The position numbers were made by a program, and so were the translations under genes. Positions 8,571-17,973 of a stretch of DNA of 64,000 nt are shown here, piece after piece. The notes beneath the pieces were generated by a model that saw nothing but the letters and a program-made list of their open reading frames with translations, did not search any database and had not been told where the DNA came from. Position 1 is the first letter of the stretch, and every line of letters begins with the position of its first letter. This DNA is from Verrucomicrobiia bacterium (GTDB lineage Bacteria > Verrucomicrobiota > Verrucomicrobiia > Opitutales > Opitutaceae), in the NCBI GenBank assembly GCA_011525695.1, contig WYBX01000022.1, positions 47,732 through 111,731 of the forward strand, in the 5' to 3' direction.

Positions 8571-10085
8571 TCAGCGGCCCACGGCGGTTGAAGTCCTTTC
8601 CAACACGAGCAGCGCTGGCGTGTCGAGTAGCCAGCCGTATCGGCCCTGATCGACGAGATCGGCCGCAAAATTCCGCCACTCCGAACTGACAGTCTCTGGA
8701 GCGCCGGAACGATTCCGCGGGCGGCCGGCAATGACGAGGAAGCGCTGGTTGGAAATCCCCGTCTCGCGAACTGGCCACACCCGGACCACCCGATTGCGAA
8801 GATAGCCAGTGAGTGTCAACGCGTGATCGTTAATTCCGATCTGGTCGAGGGGACCAATCCTTGCCCGCAGTGGCGGCAGCGCCGCCCGGATATCGCCGGC
8901 GATTTCCCGGCTTCCGCCGCGCAGCAGCGAACCTGCGGCGATGAGCAGCAGACCGACCACCAGGGTTCCCGCGAACGCACGCTGGCGCCGGGGTGAAGGG
9001 AGCTGAATGACGGCCAGGATCGTGATGGGAAATACTGCGGGCATTGTCGTGCGCGCATTGAAGAGCGGATCAAATCCGCCGACGGTCCGCAGAATCGTCA
9101 TCCCGAACCAATAGACAAGCAGCCCAAGGGCCAGGGCGGGCGCCCAAGGTCGACGGGGCGTGTGCCAGCCGCTCAGGCAGATTCCGAGAATCCCGAGCGT
9201 GACAATCCCGCCGATAATCAATGTCACGAGACCTTCGCCGGTCCAATGGCGCACCCCGCCAAGTCCCAGCGCGCCGACGGGTGACCACCCGATGTCCGCG
9301 ACCTGATGAAGCCAGGTCATGAGGCTGGGATTGCCTTCTGCGGCGCGGGGGGCGCCGCTGAAATGGCCGGTGGCCTTCCAGTTCCAGTAGAGCAGGCCGA
9401 TCGAAAGGAGGGTCGTGGCAACCGTCGCTGCGGCGGCGTTGGCGAGGGCCGAGCGTCCTTGCAGCGGCCGTGCCTTGAGCAGCAGCCATGCCCACAACAC
9501 AATCAGGCCCAGCCCGCCGGCATAGCGCAGTGCGAGGCCGGCGACGGCGGCCGCGCCGGCCCACCACCAGGCGGCGGGCCGCTCCCAATCAGCCAGCGCA
9601 ACCACCAGCGCCAGCCAGGCAAAAGCAAAGGGAAGCTCAGTCAGCACCCCGAGCAATTGCATGCTCACAATCGGCATGACTGCGAGCGCCACCACCAATC
9701 CGCGGTTGAAGGGAACCCCGGCCAAGAGCCGGGCTGAGAGGAATAGCAGACCGGCCAATGACACGATCGAGACGAGGGTCAGTGCCTCGTAGGCCGGCAG
9801 ACCGAGCCTTCCAAGCAGTCCGCCGAGAAGTGGATATCCGCAGGGCCAGTGATTCCCGAAGGCCGTGGGCCAGGTGGAGGTATAGATTTTTGCGAATTCG
9901 CAATAATGATACCCATCAAACGAGATGAGCCGGCCTGCACGATAGTGAATGCAAGCCGCCAGTATCCCGGCGACGAGTCCCAATCCGGCCGTGAAATTAA
10001 GCCGCTCCGGCAAGGTCCATGCCGTATGCCCGGCGGGGGGCATCCCAGTAGGCGCATGGCTTGCGGTGGCCAGCGGGACGTTCAT
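8571..10085 (-). CDS. GT-C-like membrane glycosyltransferase
   Basis: 504 aa from ATG 10085. About ten membrane segments follow a short soluble N-terminus. The first extracytoplasmic loop carries LISFDGYHYCEFAKIY, with the acidic residue expected in loop 1 of GT-C enzymes (ArnT/PMT-like and related mannosyltransferases), which use polyprenyl-phosphate sugars in the periplasm. The C-terminal 120 residues are soluble. The start overlaps the upstream transferase stop (ATGA at 10082-10085). I cannot assign substrate; a side-branch or terminal modification of the exported glycan fits the context. Confidence 0.65.
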   Translation of the reverse strand: MNVPLATASHAPTGMPPAGHTAWTLPERLNFTAGLGLVAGILAACIHYRAGRLISFDGYHYCEFAKIYTSTWPTAFGNHWPCGYPLLGGLLGRLGLPAYEALTLVSIVSLAGLLFLSARLLAGVPFNRGLVVALAVMPIVSMQLLGVLTELPFAFAWLALVVALADWERPAAWWWAGAAAVAGLALRYAGGLGLIVLWAWLLLKARPLQGRSALANAAAATVATTLLSIGLLYWNWKATGHFSGAPRAAEGNPSLMTWLHQVADIGWSPVGALGLGGVRHWTGEGLVTLIIGGIVTLGILGICLSGWHTPRRPWAPALALGLLVYWFGMTILRTVGGFDPLFNARTTMPAVFPITILAVIQLPSPRRQRAFAGTLVVGLLLIAAGSLLRGGSREIAGDIRAALPPLRARIGPLDQIGINDHALTLTGYLRNRVVRVWPVRETGISNQRFLVIAGRPRNRSGAPETVSSEWRNFAADLVDQGRYGWLLDTPALLVLERTSTAVGR

Positions 10086-11074
10086 CCGGAAGCGCGCAGA
10101 CCAGCTCTTTCCGCAGCCACGCGCCAGCCCGTGCGCAGGTACCATTCCTTGGATTCGGCGACGTAATGCTGCAGGACGGCCGCGGGTTGCTCCACCTGCT
10201 GGCGGGTCGGCAGCAGCTGGTAATCCTCTGCCGGCAGGACAAGGCAGGGCCGCGCAGCCAGGTGCATCGCCGAGATTGCCTGGGTGAGATTGTATTTCAG
10301 CCCCTCGGTTTCGATCAGCTCCTTCAGCCACCGTTCCACTCTTGGCCAGTCGACCAGCCGCCCGGTAAACCCGAAGATCCCAATATTCACCAGGTCGGGG
10401 ATGGGCGCCCCTGCCAGCCGCCGCATCAGTTCGGGTGAATAGCCATAGGCGTTATGGACATCGATCATGTAGCACGGGCGAGCGGGTTCCCGCAGCCACT
10501 GCTCGAGGCATTCCGGCGGTCGAAAGAACAACATGTCGGAATCGAGCAGCAGCCGCCATTGATCATCCCGCCCGAAGATGTCCGTGAACTTCCGGAATAT
10601 CGGTTTCACGCGGCGATAGAACCAAATGAGCGGAAATTCTTCCGGTGGCAGCCGGTCGCGCAGCTGCGCCTCGATTTCGAGCGTGGTTACGAACCTGGCC
10701 TCGGGCAACAGCCGTCGCAGGTGGGCGAGTTCAGCGGGCCGAAGCGAGCCGTCATCAACGATCTCGAGCGGCGTCCGGCCGCCGGTATGGCACGCCAGCG
10801 TCCAGGCACACCAGATTGTCTGCCACCAGTACGCATGACCCGTCAGAAATGTGGCACAGGCACCATCGTCGACAGGGGCGGTGGCGGCGGAAGGGAGTCG
10901 GACGCCGGCGCGGCGCATCCGCCGCTCGCCCCAGACCATGGCCGCGGTGGAAGCCAGGCCGCGCGTGCGCAGTCGGTGCCATTTTTCCAGGGGCCGGTAA
11001 AAGCATTTATAGGCCAGGACCCCGAGACCAAGCTGGCGGACAGAGGAGTCGCGGTGGTGAGGGATGCGAATCAT
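10082..11074 (-). CDS. Putative DXD-type glycosyltransferase
   Basis: 330 aa from ATG 11074, chosen because it overlaps the upstream stop as ATGA like its neighbours. The core has TPLEIVDDGSLRPAELAHLR, then WRLLLDSDMLFFRPP, a DXD motif close to that of GT8-like or capsular transferases. IPDLVNIGIFGFTGR stands where acceptor-side residues usually lie. The N-terminal 60 residues are basic and likely membrane-facing. Overall similarity to well-studied families is weaker than for the GT2 neighbours, so the transferase role rests on the DXD context. Confidence 0.6.
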   Translation of the reverse strand: MIRIPHHRDSSVRQLGLGVLAYKCFYRPLEKWHRLRTRGLASTAAMVWGERRMRRAGVRLPSAATAPVDDGACATFLTGHAYWWQTIWCAWTLACHTGGRTPLEIVDDGSLRPAELAHLRRLLPEARFVTTLEIEAQLRDRLPPEEFPLIWFYRRVKPIFRKFTDIFGRDDQWRLLLDSDMLFFRPPECLEQWLREPARPCYMIDVHNAYGYSPELMRRLAGAPIPDLVNIGIFGFTGRLVDWPRVERWLKELIETEGLKYNLTQAISAMHLAARPCLVLPAEDYQLLPTRQQVEQPAAVLQHYVAESKEWYLRTGWRVAAERAGLRASG

Positions 11075-12009
11075 GGCTTCAGGGAAGCCTGGCCGGCGAA
11101 TGTTCCGCAGGCGCCCCGCCACCGGATATAGGCTGGCCGCCCCCTCCAAGCCTGCAGTCGGAAGAATGCCCGCGCCTGGCGGAGTGGGACAGTGCGCGGA
11201 TCAATGCGCGGCCAGGGGCTGATGCCATGCAGCGCAAGCAACTGCACCCACGACTTGTTGGAATCGTACGCCATCCGGCTGAGATAACGGAATGAGAGTC
11301 GGGCGGCGGGAATTAGATGTTCGAGCCGCAGGGCGGGATCGTAGGCGACCGCCCATCCCCGTCCGAGTGCCGTCAGCACGATGTCGCAATCACCGCCCGA
11401 GCTGAGCGAGCCGCCACGGCGGTCGGTAATGGCCGCTCCATCGGCGCGCTCCGTGAGGGCGGCACGATATTCATCTGCGACTGCCCGGCGAAGAACCATC
11501 CCCGCACCGATGGGCGACATCGCCGGATACCCAGTGAGTTTTCCGCCGGTGGGCGGGGGCTCAATGAGAACGGAATCTCCAAGGTCACGGCATCCGAGGG
11601 AAATTCCGAGCGCAGCAAACCACCGCGGCGGCGTGGTGGCATATTCCGGCAGCGAACGCCCTCCCCACACGCCCACTTCCGGATGCACCGCGGCGAAACG
11701 GGCCGCTGTCGCCAGATAATCGGGAGCGAGCACGTTGTCGTCATCGACGAGGATGATCAGGTCTCCGCTGGTTTCGCGGAATCCGCGCAGCCGCGCGGCG
11801 GTGAGCCCGAGCACATCTTCGCGGATGATCCGAGTCGCCGCCGGACTTCGAACCGGATTGAATGTCTCGGAAACCGGCGGCGTGGAGGCATTGTCAATCA
11901 CGACCAACTCCCAATCCGCGGCCGGGTGCGATTGCTGGCGCAGCCCGGAGAGCGTGCGGCGGAGGACAGCCGGATCCGGCTGGTGCGTGGGAATGACGAC
12001 TGAAATCAA
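11071..12009 (-). CDS. Glycosyltransferase family 2
   Basis: 312 aa with a TTG start at 12009 that overlaps the upstream stop (TTGA). The protein then begins exactly as GT2 enzymes do: ISVVIPTHQPDPAVLRRTLS. WELVVIDNASTPP and DLIILVDDDNVLAPDYL (DXD, about residue 90) follow. GGSLSSGGDCDIVLTALGRG carries the acceptor-side acidic residue. This resembles the WcaA-like group. The C-terminal 60 residues are basic and helical and may contact the membrane. Confidence 0.85.
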   Translation of the reverse strand: MISVVIPTHQPDPAVLRRTLSGLRQQSHPAADWELVVIDNASTPPVSETFNPVRSPAATRIIREDVLGLTAARLRGFRETSGDLIILVDDDNVLAPDYLATAARFAAVHPEVGVWGGRSLPEYATTPPRWFAALGISLGCRDLGDSVLIEPPPTGGKLTGYPAMSPIGAGMVLRRAVADEYRAALTERADGAAITDRRGGSLSSGGDCDIVLTALGRGWAVAYDPALRLEHLIPAARLSFRYLSRMAYDSNKSWVQLLALHGISPWPRIDPRTVPLRQARAFFRLQAWRGRPAYIRWRGACGTFAGQASLKP

Positions 12010-13712
12010 GGAGGGGTGGGTGACGCCAATGACACCTCAGACGGCGGCTCGCCCGGCGCACGCAGCACGCGCCAATCATGGCTGGACTTCACGACGGCCC
12101 AGCCGCGGCGCAGCAGCATGCCGATGGATTCCTCGCAATGCCGGTCAAGCAGCGCATAGTCGAAGTGCACTTCTGCGAGCAGTCGTTGAAGTCGATCACC
12201 GATCACCTCAGGTTCGGACGGACAATGGGGATCGATTCCCGCCGCACGCAAAATTTCCAGCTTTTCCGCATAGCGGTGGGTTAGTGCCAGGTGGCCTGCC
12301 CAGACCCGAACGCCGCGCAGGCCGGGCAAGGCGTTGCCCGTTAGTGCGTCGGTTAGAACGGTAGTGACCCGGCTTCCGGTCAGCTTGGGAATGGCCGCTG
12401 CGGCCTGCCATAACCCGGCGTCCATCGGCGGCGGTCTCTTCAGACGCAGGCTCCGCAGGTTCAGAAACAGGGAGCCCGTTCCAATCAGGCCGCCGACGAG
12501 CAGCGCACCAAGAGCTGTGGCCGCGACTGGATGCATCCGGGCCTGGCACCAGGCCGCAACGCGGTGGAGTCCCAATCCGGCCATGAGAGCGAGTCCGACA
12601 GAGAGGCCACTGACGAGCTTGGACTGGTCCAGGTCCAGGACGAGCAAGACAACCAACATCAGGATCGCTGCGGCACATGGCAGAAGCGCCATGCGGGCTC
12701 CGAGCCGAAAGAGCGGGCGTACTCCCAGACCGGCGGCAAGCCATAATCCGCCAAACCCCGCCAGCCAGTCGATCCGGTTCTTCCCGAGTGAGAGTGAATG
12801 TCCGGCGAAGGTCGACCAGATCGGCTGGACGGCGACATAGGCGTTCCACGCCAGCCCGGCTCCGAGCGTAGAGGCGAGGACGCTGATCATGAAACGACAT
12901 GTGCGCCAGGTGCCGGGATCCCGATGCCGCTGTGACCAGACCCACGCTGATTTCAGTCCGTACGCGGCAAGGAAGGCGGCGGGTTCGTAGGGGCGGGAGA
13001 AGCCCAACAGCAAGGCGCAGCCCACGGTGGCGGGCAGCCAGCGGTTCCAGACGCCTTCGCGCAGGACGGCCGTTTCGCACTTTATCGTGAACCACCAGAG
13101 AGCGGTGAGCAGTGCCAGGCCCAGCGAATGGTAGGCATAGATGTGGATGGTTGCGGACGGAAAGAGATCAAAATAGCCGAGATCAGCGCCGGTGGCCGGG
13201 GGGGCCAGATTCGCCAGATGGGCCGCGTGCCAGATCCAGGAGCTCCCCGAGCCGAGCACCAGGACGACGGTCGCCCAATTGCCCTGCGACGGGCTGAAAC
13301 CGAGTGCGCGGGTCGCACGGCGAAAACAGAACACCGCCACGAGAGCGCCGGTGAATCCGGCGACATTGAAGACGCCGATCGGATTCAATCCCGTCGCTGC
13401 CGACACGCGGCCAACCAGCCAGAGCGGGAAGAGCCATAGCAGCGCCGGGTGTGGCTCCGTCGTGTAAAGCAATTCCGCTCCCCATGCCCCGTCCTGATAT
13501 TGCCGTATCCACGACAGGTACGTCCACGTATCATTGGCATTGTAGAGGATTCCCGTCTCGACTCCGCCGTCGAACATCGCAGGCCGCAGTCCCCAGGGGC
13601 ACTCCATGGCCGTGCGGACCATGAGCAGCCAGAAAGCCGTGAGCAGCACGGCAGCGATTTCACCTCCGGGTGAGAATCGGGCTTGGTGCAACGAATGTCC
13701 CTGATCCCTCAC
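12006..13712 (-). CDS. Large multi-pass membrane protein, GT-C-like
   Basis: 568 aa, GTG start overlapping the upstream acetyltransferase stop. Roughly a dozen membrane spans. The first periplasmic loop includes YNANDTWTYLSWIRQYQDG, with an acidic residue placed as in GT-C transferases, and HPALLWLFPLWLVGR begins the next span. The last about 130 residues are soluble and could form the extracytoplasmic domain seen in that superfamily. No flippase signature (MATE/Wzx) is visible. Transfer of a polyprenyl-phosphate-linked sugar in the periplasm is the most likely role; this is inference from topology. Confidence 0.55.
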   Translation of the reverse strand: MRDQGHSLHQARFSPGGEIAAVLLTAFWLLMVRTAMECPWGLRPAMFDGGVETGILYNANDTWTYLSWIRQYQDGAWGAELLYTTEPHPALLWLFPLWLVGRVSAATGLNPIGVFNVAGFTGALVAVFCFRRATRALGFSPSQGNWATVVLVLGSGSSWIWHAAHLANLAPPATGADLGYFDLFPSATIHIYAYHSLGLALLTALWWFTIKCETAVLREGVWNRWLPATVGCALLLGFSRPYEPAAFLAAYGLKSAWVWSQRHRDPGTWRTCRFMISVLASTLGAGLAWNAYVAVQPIWSTFAGHSLSLGKNRIDWLAGFGGLWLAAGLGVRPLFRLGARMALLPCAAAILMLVVLLVLDLDQSKLVSGLSVGLALMAGLGLHRVAAWCQARMHPVAATALGALLVGGLIGTGSLFLNLRSLRLKRPPPMDAGLWQAAAAIPKLTGSRVTTVLTDALTGNALPGLRGVRVWAGHLALTHRYAEKLEILRAAGIDPHCPSEPEVIGDRLQRLLAEVHFDYALLDRHCEESIGMLLRRGWAVVKSSHDWRVLRAPGEPPSEVSLASPTPP

Positions 13713-14263
13713 CCGCGCGGCGCACGCTGCCCTCGTATTGAGGCCGGAATCCCCATGGCGATGCTTCCCGCCGGCAGGTCATTCGTGACCACGGCTCCGG
13801 CGCCAATGATACAGCCGTCCCCAATCGAGACTCCGCCAAGCACCGTGACTCCGGCGCCGAGCCAGACATCGCGACCAATCCTGGAGGGCAGCAGTACATT
13901 TGGCTGGGATCGAATCGCGACGCCCATCGGGGGCATGGCATGGTTCGAAGAAAGGATCCGGCAGTGCATCGAAATCAGCGTTTCGTCGCCGATCTCGATG
14001 CCTCCGTGACCGTAGATGACCGTCCCTGGACCAACCCAGACATGCCGGCCGATGGAAATTGCGCCGCCCCAAGCCGCGAGAATGGCTCCCCGTCCGAGCT
14101 CACAGTCCGCACCGAGTTGGATTCGACCGTTGGTCCCCTCTCTCCAGCCCCGGGCGAGTTCGACGCCAGCAGCCAGACGGCATCCGGGTCCAATGCGAAT
14201 TCCGTGGGCAGCGAACCACCGCACGCGAAGAGCCGAGAGCAATTTGTCCAGCATGGCACTCAT
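13709..14263 (-). CDS. Hexapeptide-repeat (left-handed beta-helix) acetyltransferase
   Basis: 184 aa from ATG 14263. Imperfect hexapeptide repeats of the [LIV]-G-x(4) kind run from about residue 25 to the end (IQLGADCELGRGAIL, ISIGRHVWVGPGTVI, VWLGAGVTVLGGVSIGDGC). SSNHAMPP supplies the catalytic His of the maltose/galactoside-acetyltransferase-like (NodL/LacA) group, and GAGAVVTNDLPAGSIAMG is the usual last coil. It most likely O-acetylates a sugar of the glycan, or a nucleotide sugar, using acetyl-CoA as a trimer. It is coupled on both sides by 4-bp overlaps. Confidence 0.85.
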   Translation of the reverse strand: MSAMLDKLLSALRVRWFAAHGIRIGPGCRLAAGVELARGWREGTNGRIQLGADCELGRGAILAAWGGAISIGRHVWVGPGTVIYGHGGIEIGDETLISMHCRILSSNHAMPPMGVAIRSQPNVLLPSRIGRDVWLGAGVTVLGGVSIGDGCIIGAGAVVTNDLPAGSIAMGIPASIRGQRAPRG

Positions 14264-15180
14264 GATTGGGGACGCGGATCTCCAAAGCGCCGGCGGGCGG
14301 CCTGAAGTCGCATCAGGACTCCTGCCGGCAGGACCGCGCGTGCAAGCCGCAGCGCAGGATGCCCCGTGGTGGGGACGGCCCGGCCGGTTCGCTGGCATAC
14401 CTTGATCGCTCGGTCCGCCAGATCCGGATCGCGGCCTGAACCCAGCAGGTAAGCTGCAAGTTCCTCCGCCACTGCGCCAATGGTTTCAGCCGCGTGCGGG
14501 TAATCCACCGCATAGCGCTCCAGCAGCCGGGTGCGCGACTCCCACATCATGCGCCGATCACTGCTCGCGCCCCTCCCGTGGCGGATTCCCCGCGCGAGCA
14601 CCTGCGGGACAATCGTGAAACGCGCCCCGGCCGCGGCCATTCGCACGCCGAGGTCGGCATCCTCCCATCCGCGAAAACCTTCATCGAACCCGCCGATGGC
14701 CCGAAGTGTGGCGGCACGATAGAGACAACAGATGACGCCGATGGGAGTGCGGATCGCCGCCGAAACCGCGTCGGCTTCCAGGGCGGCCTGGTCGTACCGC
14801 CATGCGATTTCCAATCTGCCCGTATCCTCGGCGGTCCAGTTCATCTGGCAGGCGACGACGTCTGCCTCGCCGGTAGCCTCTGCCAGGCAGGCCAGAAAGT
14901 CCGGTTCGAGCAGGTCGTCGGCATCCTGAAAGTGGATCCACGGACAGGTGGCGGCGGCAAGCAGCCGGTTGCGGGTGCCGGCAGGTCCGAGGTTGGCAGG
15001 ATTCTGAAGGACGCGGAACCCAAGTTCCGCCGCCAGCCCGGCCGTGCGATCACTGCTCGCGTCGTCGCACAGCAACCATTCGGTGAACGGCGTGGTTTGC
15101 CGCCGCATTGATTCCACCAGCCGCGGCAGGTATGCCTCCGCATTGTAAGCCGGTACGAGCAGCGAAACGGGTGGAGGCAT
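14260..15180 (-). CDS. Glycosyltransferase family 2
   Basis: 306 aa from ATG 15180; the 20 upstream in-frame codons lie in the spacer and lack family features. VSLLVPAYNAEAYLPRLVES, EWLLCDDASSDRTAG and WIHFQDADDLLEPDFL (DADD metal site about residue 88) define the GT-A domain. FRGWEDADLGVRMAAAG is the acceptor-side motif. The C-terminal 70 residues are helical and basic. One sugar transfer to the glycan is expected. Confidence 0.88.
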   Translation of the reverse strand: MPPPVSLLVPAYNAEAYLPRLVESMRRQTTPFTEWLLCDDASSDRTAGLAAELGFRVLQNPANLGPAGTRNRLLAAATCPWIHFQDADDLLEPDFLACLAEATGEADVVACQMNWTAEDTGRLEIAWRYDQAALEADAVSAAIRTPIGVICCLYRAATLRAIGGFDEGFRGWEDADLGVRMAAAGARFTIVPQVLARGIRHGRGASSDRRMMWESRTRLLERYAVDYPHAAETIGAVAEELAAYLLGSGRDPDLADRAIKVCQRTGRAVPTTGHPALRLARAVLPAGVLMRLQAARRRFGDPRPQS

Positions 15181-15190
15181 CGTCACCGAT

Positions 15191-16057
15191 CTAGGGCTGG
15201 CGCGATGCAAGCACGTCGCGGATCGCGCGTTCGCACTCATCGACCGGGATGTCCATGCAGACCATTTGATGCGGGCATCCGTCGTTCAAACCACACCCGG
15301 CGCAGGACGGCTGCCGCACCAGATGACGGTGAAAGGGGTATCCGGTCTCCTGGGGTCTGCTCCTGCCGCCATAAATGATGACTGCCGGGGTGCCAACGGC
15401 TGCTGCCACGTGCATCAAACCCGATTCCATGCCGACAAAGCACGCGGCCTGAGCGAGCAGCCCGGCGACCTCGCGCAGATTGGTCTGACCGCGGAGATCC
15501 TGAACACCTGGCAGCGGCGGATCAAGGCGGGTGCCCACCTGCACAATCTCGAAGTCGTCCTTCAACCGGACAACAAGTCCGTGCCACCGCTCAAGCGGCC
15601 ACTCCTTCGTGACGGCGGAATAGAGCGCTCCGCGACACGAATTTTGCACGACGAGCCGGCGCGCCATCCGCGGATGATGCGAACCCAGCTTCAGAATCGG
15701 GCACCAGTCAACCGGCAATGCCACACCAATGTGATCCGCCATTTGCTGGGCGATGTGCCGTCCCGTTCCATTCACATACGCGAGATGCCGGATCGTGGTG
15801 CCCAGCCATCCGCGGCGGACCCCATAGTGCCAGCGCTCGACTCCAGTCTGGACGCTGAGCGGGTCGTCATTTCCAACCCAGACCTCGGGTCGGCTGGTGA
15901 GCACATGCTGGGGGGCTCCATGGCGGCGCGCTGCCCGGACGACCGCAGTGAGCATGAGTTCGTCTCCCAGCCCCCCGTTGGCATAGATGATTTCCGCCAG
16001 CCGGTCGCGGGTGGCGGCCCAGATGCGATCACTGGCTGAGCGCAGAATCCCGTTCAT
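15191..16057 (-). CDS. Glycosyltransferase family 9 (heptosyltransferase-like)
   Basis: 288 aa, about 50 shorter than WaaC/WaaF. IIYANGGLGDELMLTAVVRA is the first GT9 motif and ACFVGMESGLMHVAAAVGTP with AVIIYGG is the nucleotide-sugar site. The C-terminal CAGCGLNDGCPHQMVCMDIP is a Cys-rich loop often seen in GT9 proteins. GT9 enzymes transfer heptose or similar sugars in LPS cores and O-polysaccharides. Here the context suggests a glycan role rather than inner-core synthesis. It overlaps the upstream DXD transferase stop (ATGA). Confidence 0.8.
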   Translation of the reverse strand: MNGILRSASDRIWAATRDRLAEIIYANGGLGDELMLTAVVRAARRHGAPQHVLTSRPEVWVGNDDPLSVQTGVERWHYGVRRGWLGTTIRHLAYVNGTGRHIAQQMADHIGVALPVDWCPILKLGSHHPRMARRLVVQNSCRGALYSAVTKEWPLERWHGLVVRLKDDFEIVQVGTRLDPPLPGVQDLRGQTNLREVAGLLAQAACFVGMESGLMHVAAAVGTPAVIIYGGRSRPQETGYPFHRHLVRQPSCAGCGLNDGCPHQMVCMDIPVDECERAIRDVLASRQP

Positions 16058-17175
16058 CGGGCGAAGATCCGACCTATCAGCGGCCAGCGGCGCATCCGGC
16101 CGAGGGCTCGAAACAGCGACGTATCAGGGTCACCGAGCCGATACAGGCGTCGCACACCGGAAAATCCGGGAATCTCAAAATCAGGCGAGAATGGGTCGGC
16201 ATCTTCAGGCGTGAGCGACCACATCCGGGCCTGGAAAAATGCGCGTTGCTGCGGCGTGAGACGCTTGCCGTCCGCGAATCGACCGAAGCCATACGCAGGG
16301 GAGGGAGTGGTTCCCGCGCACTGCCGGAGGGTGGCTTCATAATCGCCTATGAGTTCGCGCACGGCGGAGTCGGTCCGGAAGGTCGACACGGTGCCCGATC
16401 GCGTCAGTTGCCCGGGGGTGGCTTCATCGTACGCGCTGAAATGAAACGCAATGAGCCGGTCGCGTCCCGCCCGCCAGTTGCCTGCGGCATCCCGGGCGAG
16501 CGGCCGTTCTCCCAGGTTCCAGTACGCCACGTTGTAGCCGGCGTGCCGGAGAATGCCCAGCGAGGGCAGCAAGACCGTGGCAAAAGCCAGCCAGGGTTGA
16601 TCGTAGGCCCAGCGTGGCTGCACGTTTTGTGGGTCGAGCATGGCCCGACCCCACCACTCCAGCCACTCGAGCGAACGCCGTGAATTGCGGATGCCAAACA
16701 TTCCCCCGTTGAATACGCCGCAAAGCATGAAATGGCGCGGTGCGGGAAGCCCGGAAAAATCGGCCGGTCCCAGGGTATGCGGAGTCAGGACAAACTCATG
16801 CTCCGCGAGATGCCCAATCATCTCGTCGATCGGCCCATAAAGCATCACGTCGCTGTCGAAATAGCAGATGCCTTCGCAGCCGAGGGCTTCAAGGGCGTGC
16901 CGCGCGACATGGGGCTTCAGCGCGCAACAAAGCGCCGTCGCGTCGAGGGCAAACGCCAGCTTGCGGAAGCCGGCGACTCCCATGCGGGACAACGGCACGA
17001 CCGTGAATGGATCGTCGGCACGCATCGCTTCCGGCAGTAGCGTGTCGACCAGAAAGACAAACCGGCGGCTGTTGGGATGCCACTGCGCGGCACTGCGCAT
17101 CAACGCCCGCGCCCGATGCAGCTGATTTCCCGTCGCGATGGTGATGATGGCGGTCTTGGACGGGTCCTTGGTCAT
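16054..17175 (-). CDS. Putative DXD-type glycosyltransferase
   Basis: 373 aa from ATG 17175; a TTG one codon upstream is also possible. The N-terminus AIITIATGNQLHRARALMRS is a GT-A strand followed by a helix. GICYFDSDVMLYGPIDEMI holds the DXD motif (about residue 106), and FMLCGVFNGGMFGIRNS matches the N-G-G region of GT8-like enzymes. AFHFSAYDEATPGQLTR follows, similar to the H-F/Y-S motif near the end of that fold. Substrate unknown. Confidence 0.65.
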   Translation of the reverse strand: MTKDPSKTAIITIATGNQLHRARALMRSAAQWHPNSRRFVFLVDTLLPEAMRADDPFTVVPLSRMGVAGFRKLAFALDATALCCALKPHVARHALEALGCEGICYFDSDVMLYGPIDEMIGHLAEHEFVLTPHTLGPADFSGLPAPRHFMLCGVFNGGMFGIRNSRRSLEWLEWWGRAMLDPQNVQPRWAYDQPWLAFATVLLPSLGILRHAGYNVAYWNLGERPLARDAAGNWRAGRDRLIAFHFSAYDEATPGQLTRSGTVSTFRTDSAVRELIGDYEATLRQCAGTTPSPAYGFGRFADGKRLTPQQRAFFQARMWSLTPEDADPFSPDFEIPGFSGVRRLYRLGDPDTSLFRALGRMRRWPLIGRIFAR

Positions 17176-17205
17176 CAAATTCCGGTCGCGCTGACTTTGT
17201 TGCGA

Positions 17206-17973
17206 TCAGGCGGGCTCCGCCACCGCCAGGATCGCGATATAAAGCGAGTGTCCCTGGGTTTCCGCGGGCACAACCCTGTTTCCCGCCTGCTCGCGATCAC
17301 TCAGAACGTGCCGGCGCCGCCGGCTTCCGCGAGTATACAGGAGCCGGCCAAGGCGGAGGCCAAGTGCGGTGAAGGACCGCTCATGCACCAGAAGCGCCGG
17401 CTGCAGCTGTTCGTTCAGGTGCAGCAAGGCGCGTGGGCCGGTGGTCAACTTGTAGAGGCTCGTGACCCTGAACCCAAAGGTCTCGAGCGCGAGGCGCAGG
17501 CCGTCGGCAGTCCACCGCCAGAAATCGTGAGGACAGGCATGGTCTTGAAAGGTCCCGTGGGTTGTCAGCACAAGCCGGCCACCGGAGGCGAGCAGCCGCC
17601 GGCATTCGCGAAGATAAATGTCGACCGAGCGGACATGCTCCAGCACCTGGGTCGAGAGCACGCAGTCAAAGCTCCCCGATGGGGCCGCAATGCGGGAGCT
17701 TTCATCAAAGCAGAAATCGATTGCCGGAGTACCGGCAATATCGGCGCGGAGGTAGGCCTCCGTCTGGAACAGCGGCCGATAGGGCGATCCGCCGCAGCCG
17801 TAATCCAGGACCCGGACACCAGCGGGTGGGAGGGCAAGCTCGAGCGCCTGACGAAGGTCGCTCAGGTGCAGATAAAAGACGTCTCCGGGCATCGGATTCA
17901 ACCGCTGGCGGAGATATTCTTCCTCGGCCAGCACGGCCGCGTTCGAAGCGGGGACGTTGATGGACTGCTTCAT
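17206..17973 (-). CDS. Class I SAM-dependent methyltransferase (type 11)
   Basis: 255 aa from ATG 17973, which overlaps the upstream methyltransferase stop (ATGA). Motif I is VRVLDYGCGGSPYRPLF. FDCVLSTQVLEHVRSVDIYL is the motif II region typical of Methyltransf_11, and LLASGGRLVLTTHG is motif III. Two consecutive methyltransferase genes just downstream of the Wzt gene recall ABC-dependent O-antigen loci in which a methyltransferase caps the chain end before export; this role is inferred. Confidence 0.8.
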   Translation of the reverse strand: MKQSINVPASNAAVLAEEEYLRQRLNPMPGDVFYLHLSDLRQALELALPPAGVRVLDYGCGGSPYRPLFQTEAYLRADIAGTPAIDFCFDESSRIAAPSGSFDCVLSTQVLEHVRSVDIYLRECRRLLASGGRLVLTTHGTFQDHACPHDFWRWTADGLRLALETFGFRVTSLYKLTTGPRALLHLNEQLQPALLVHERSFTALGLRLGRLLYTRGSRRRRHVLSDREQAGNRVVPAETQGHSLYIAILAVAEPA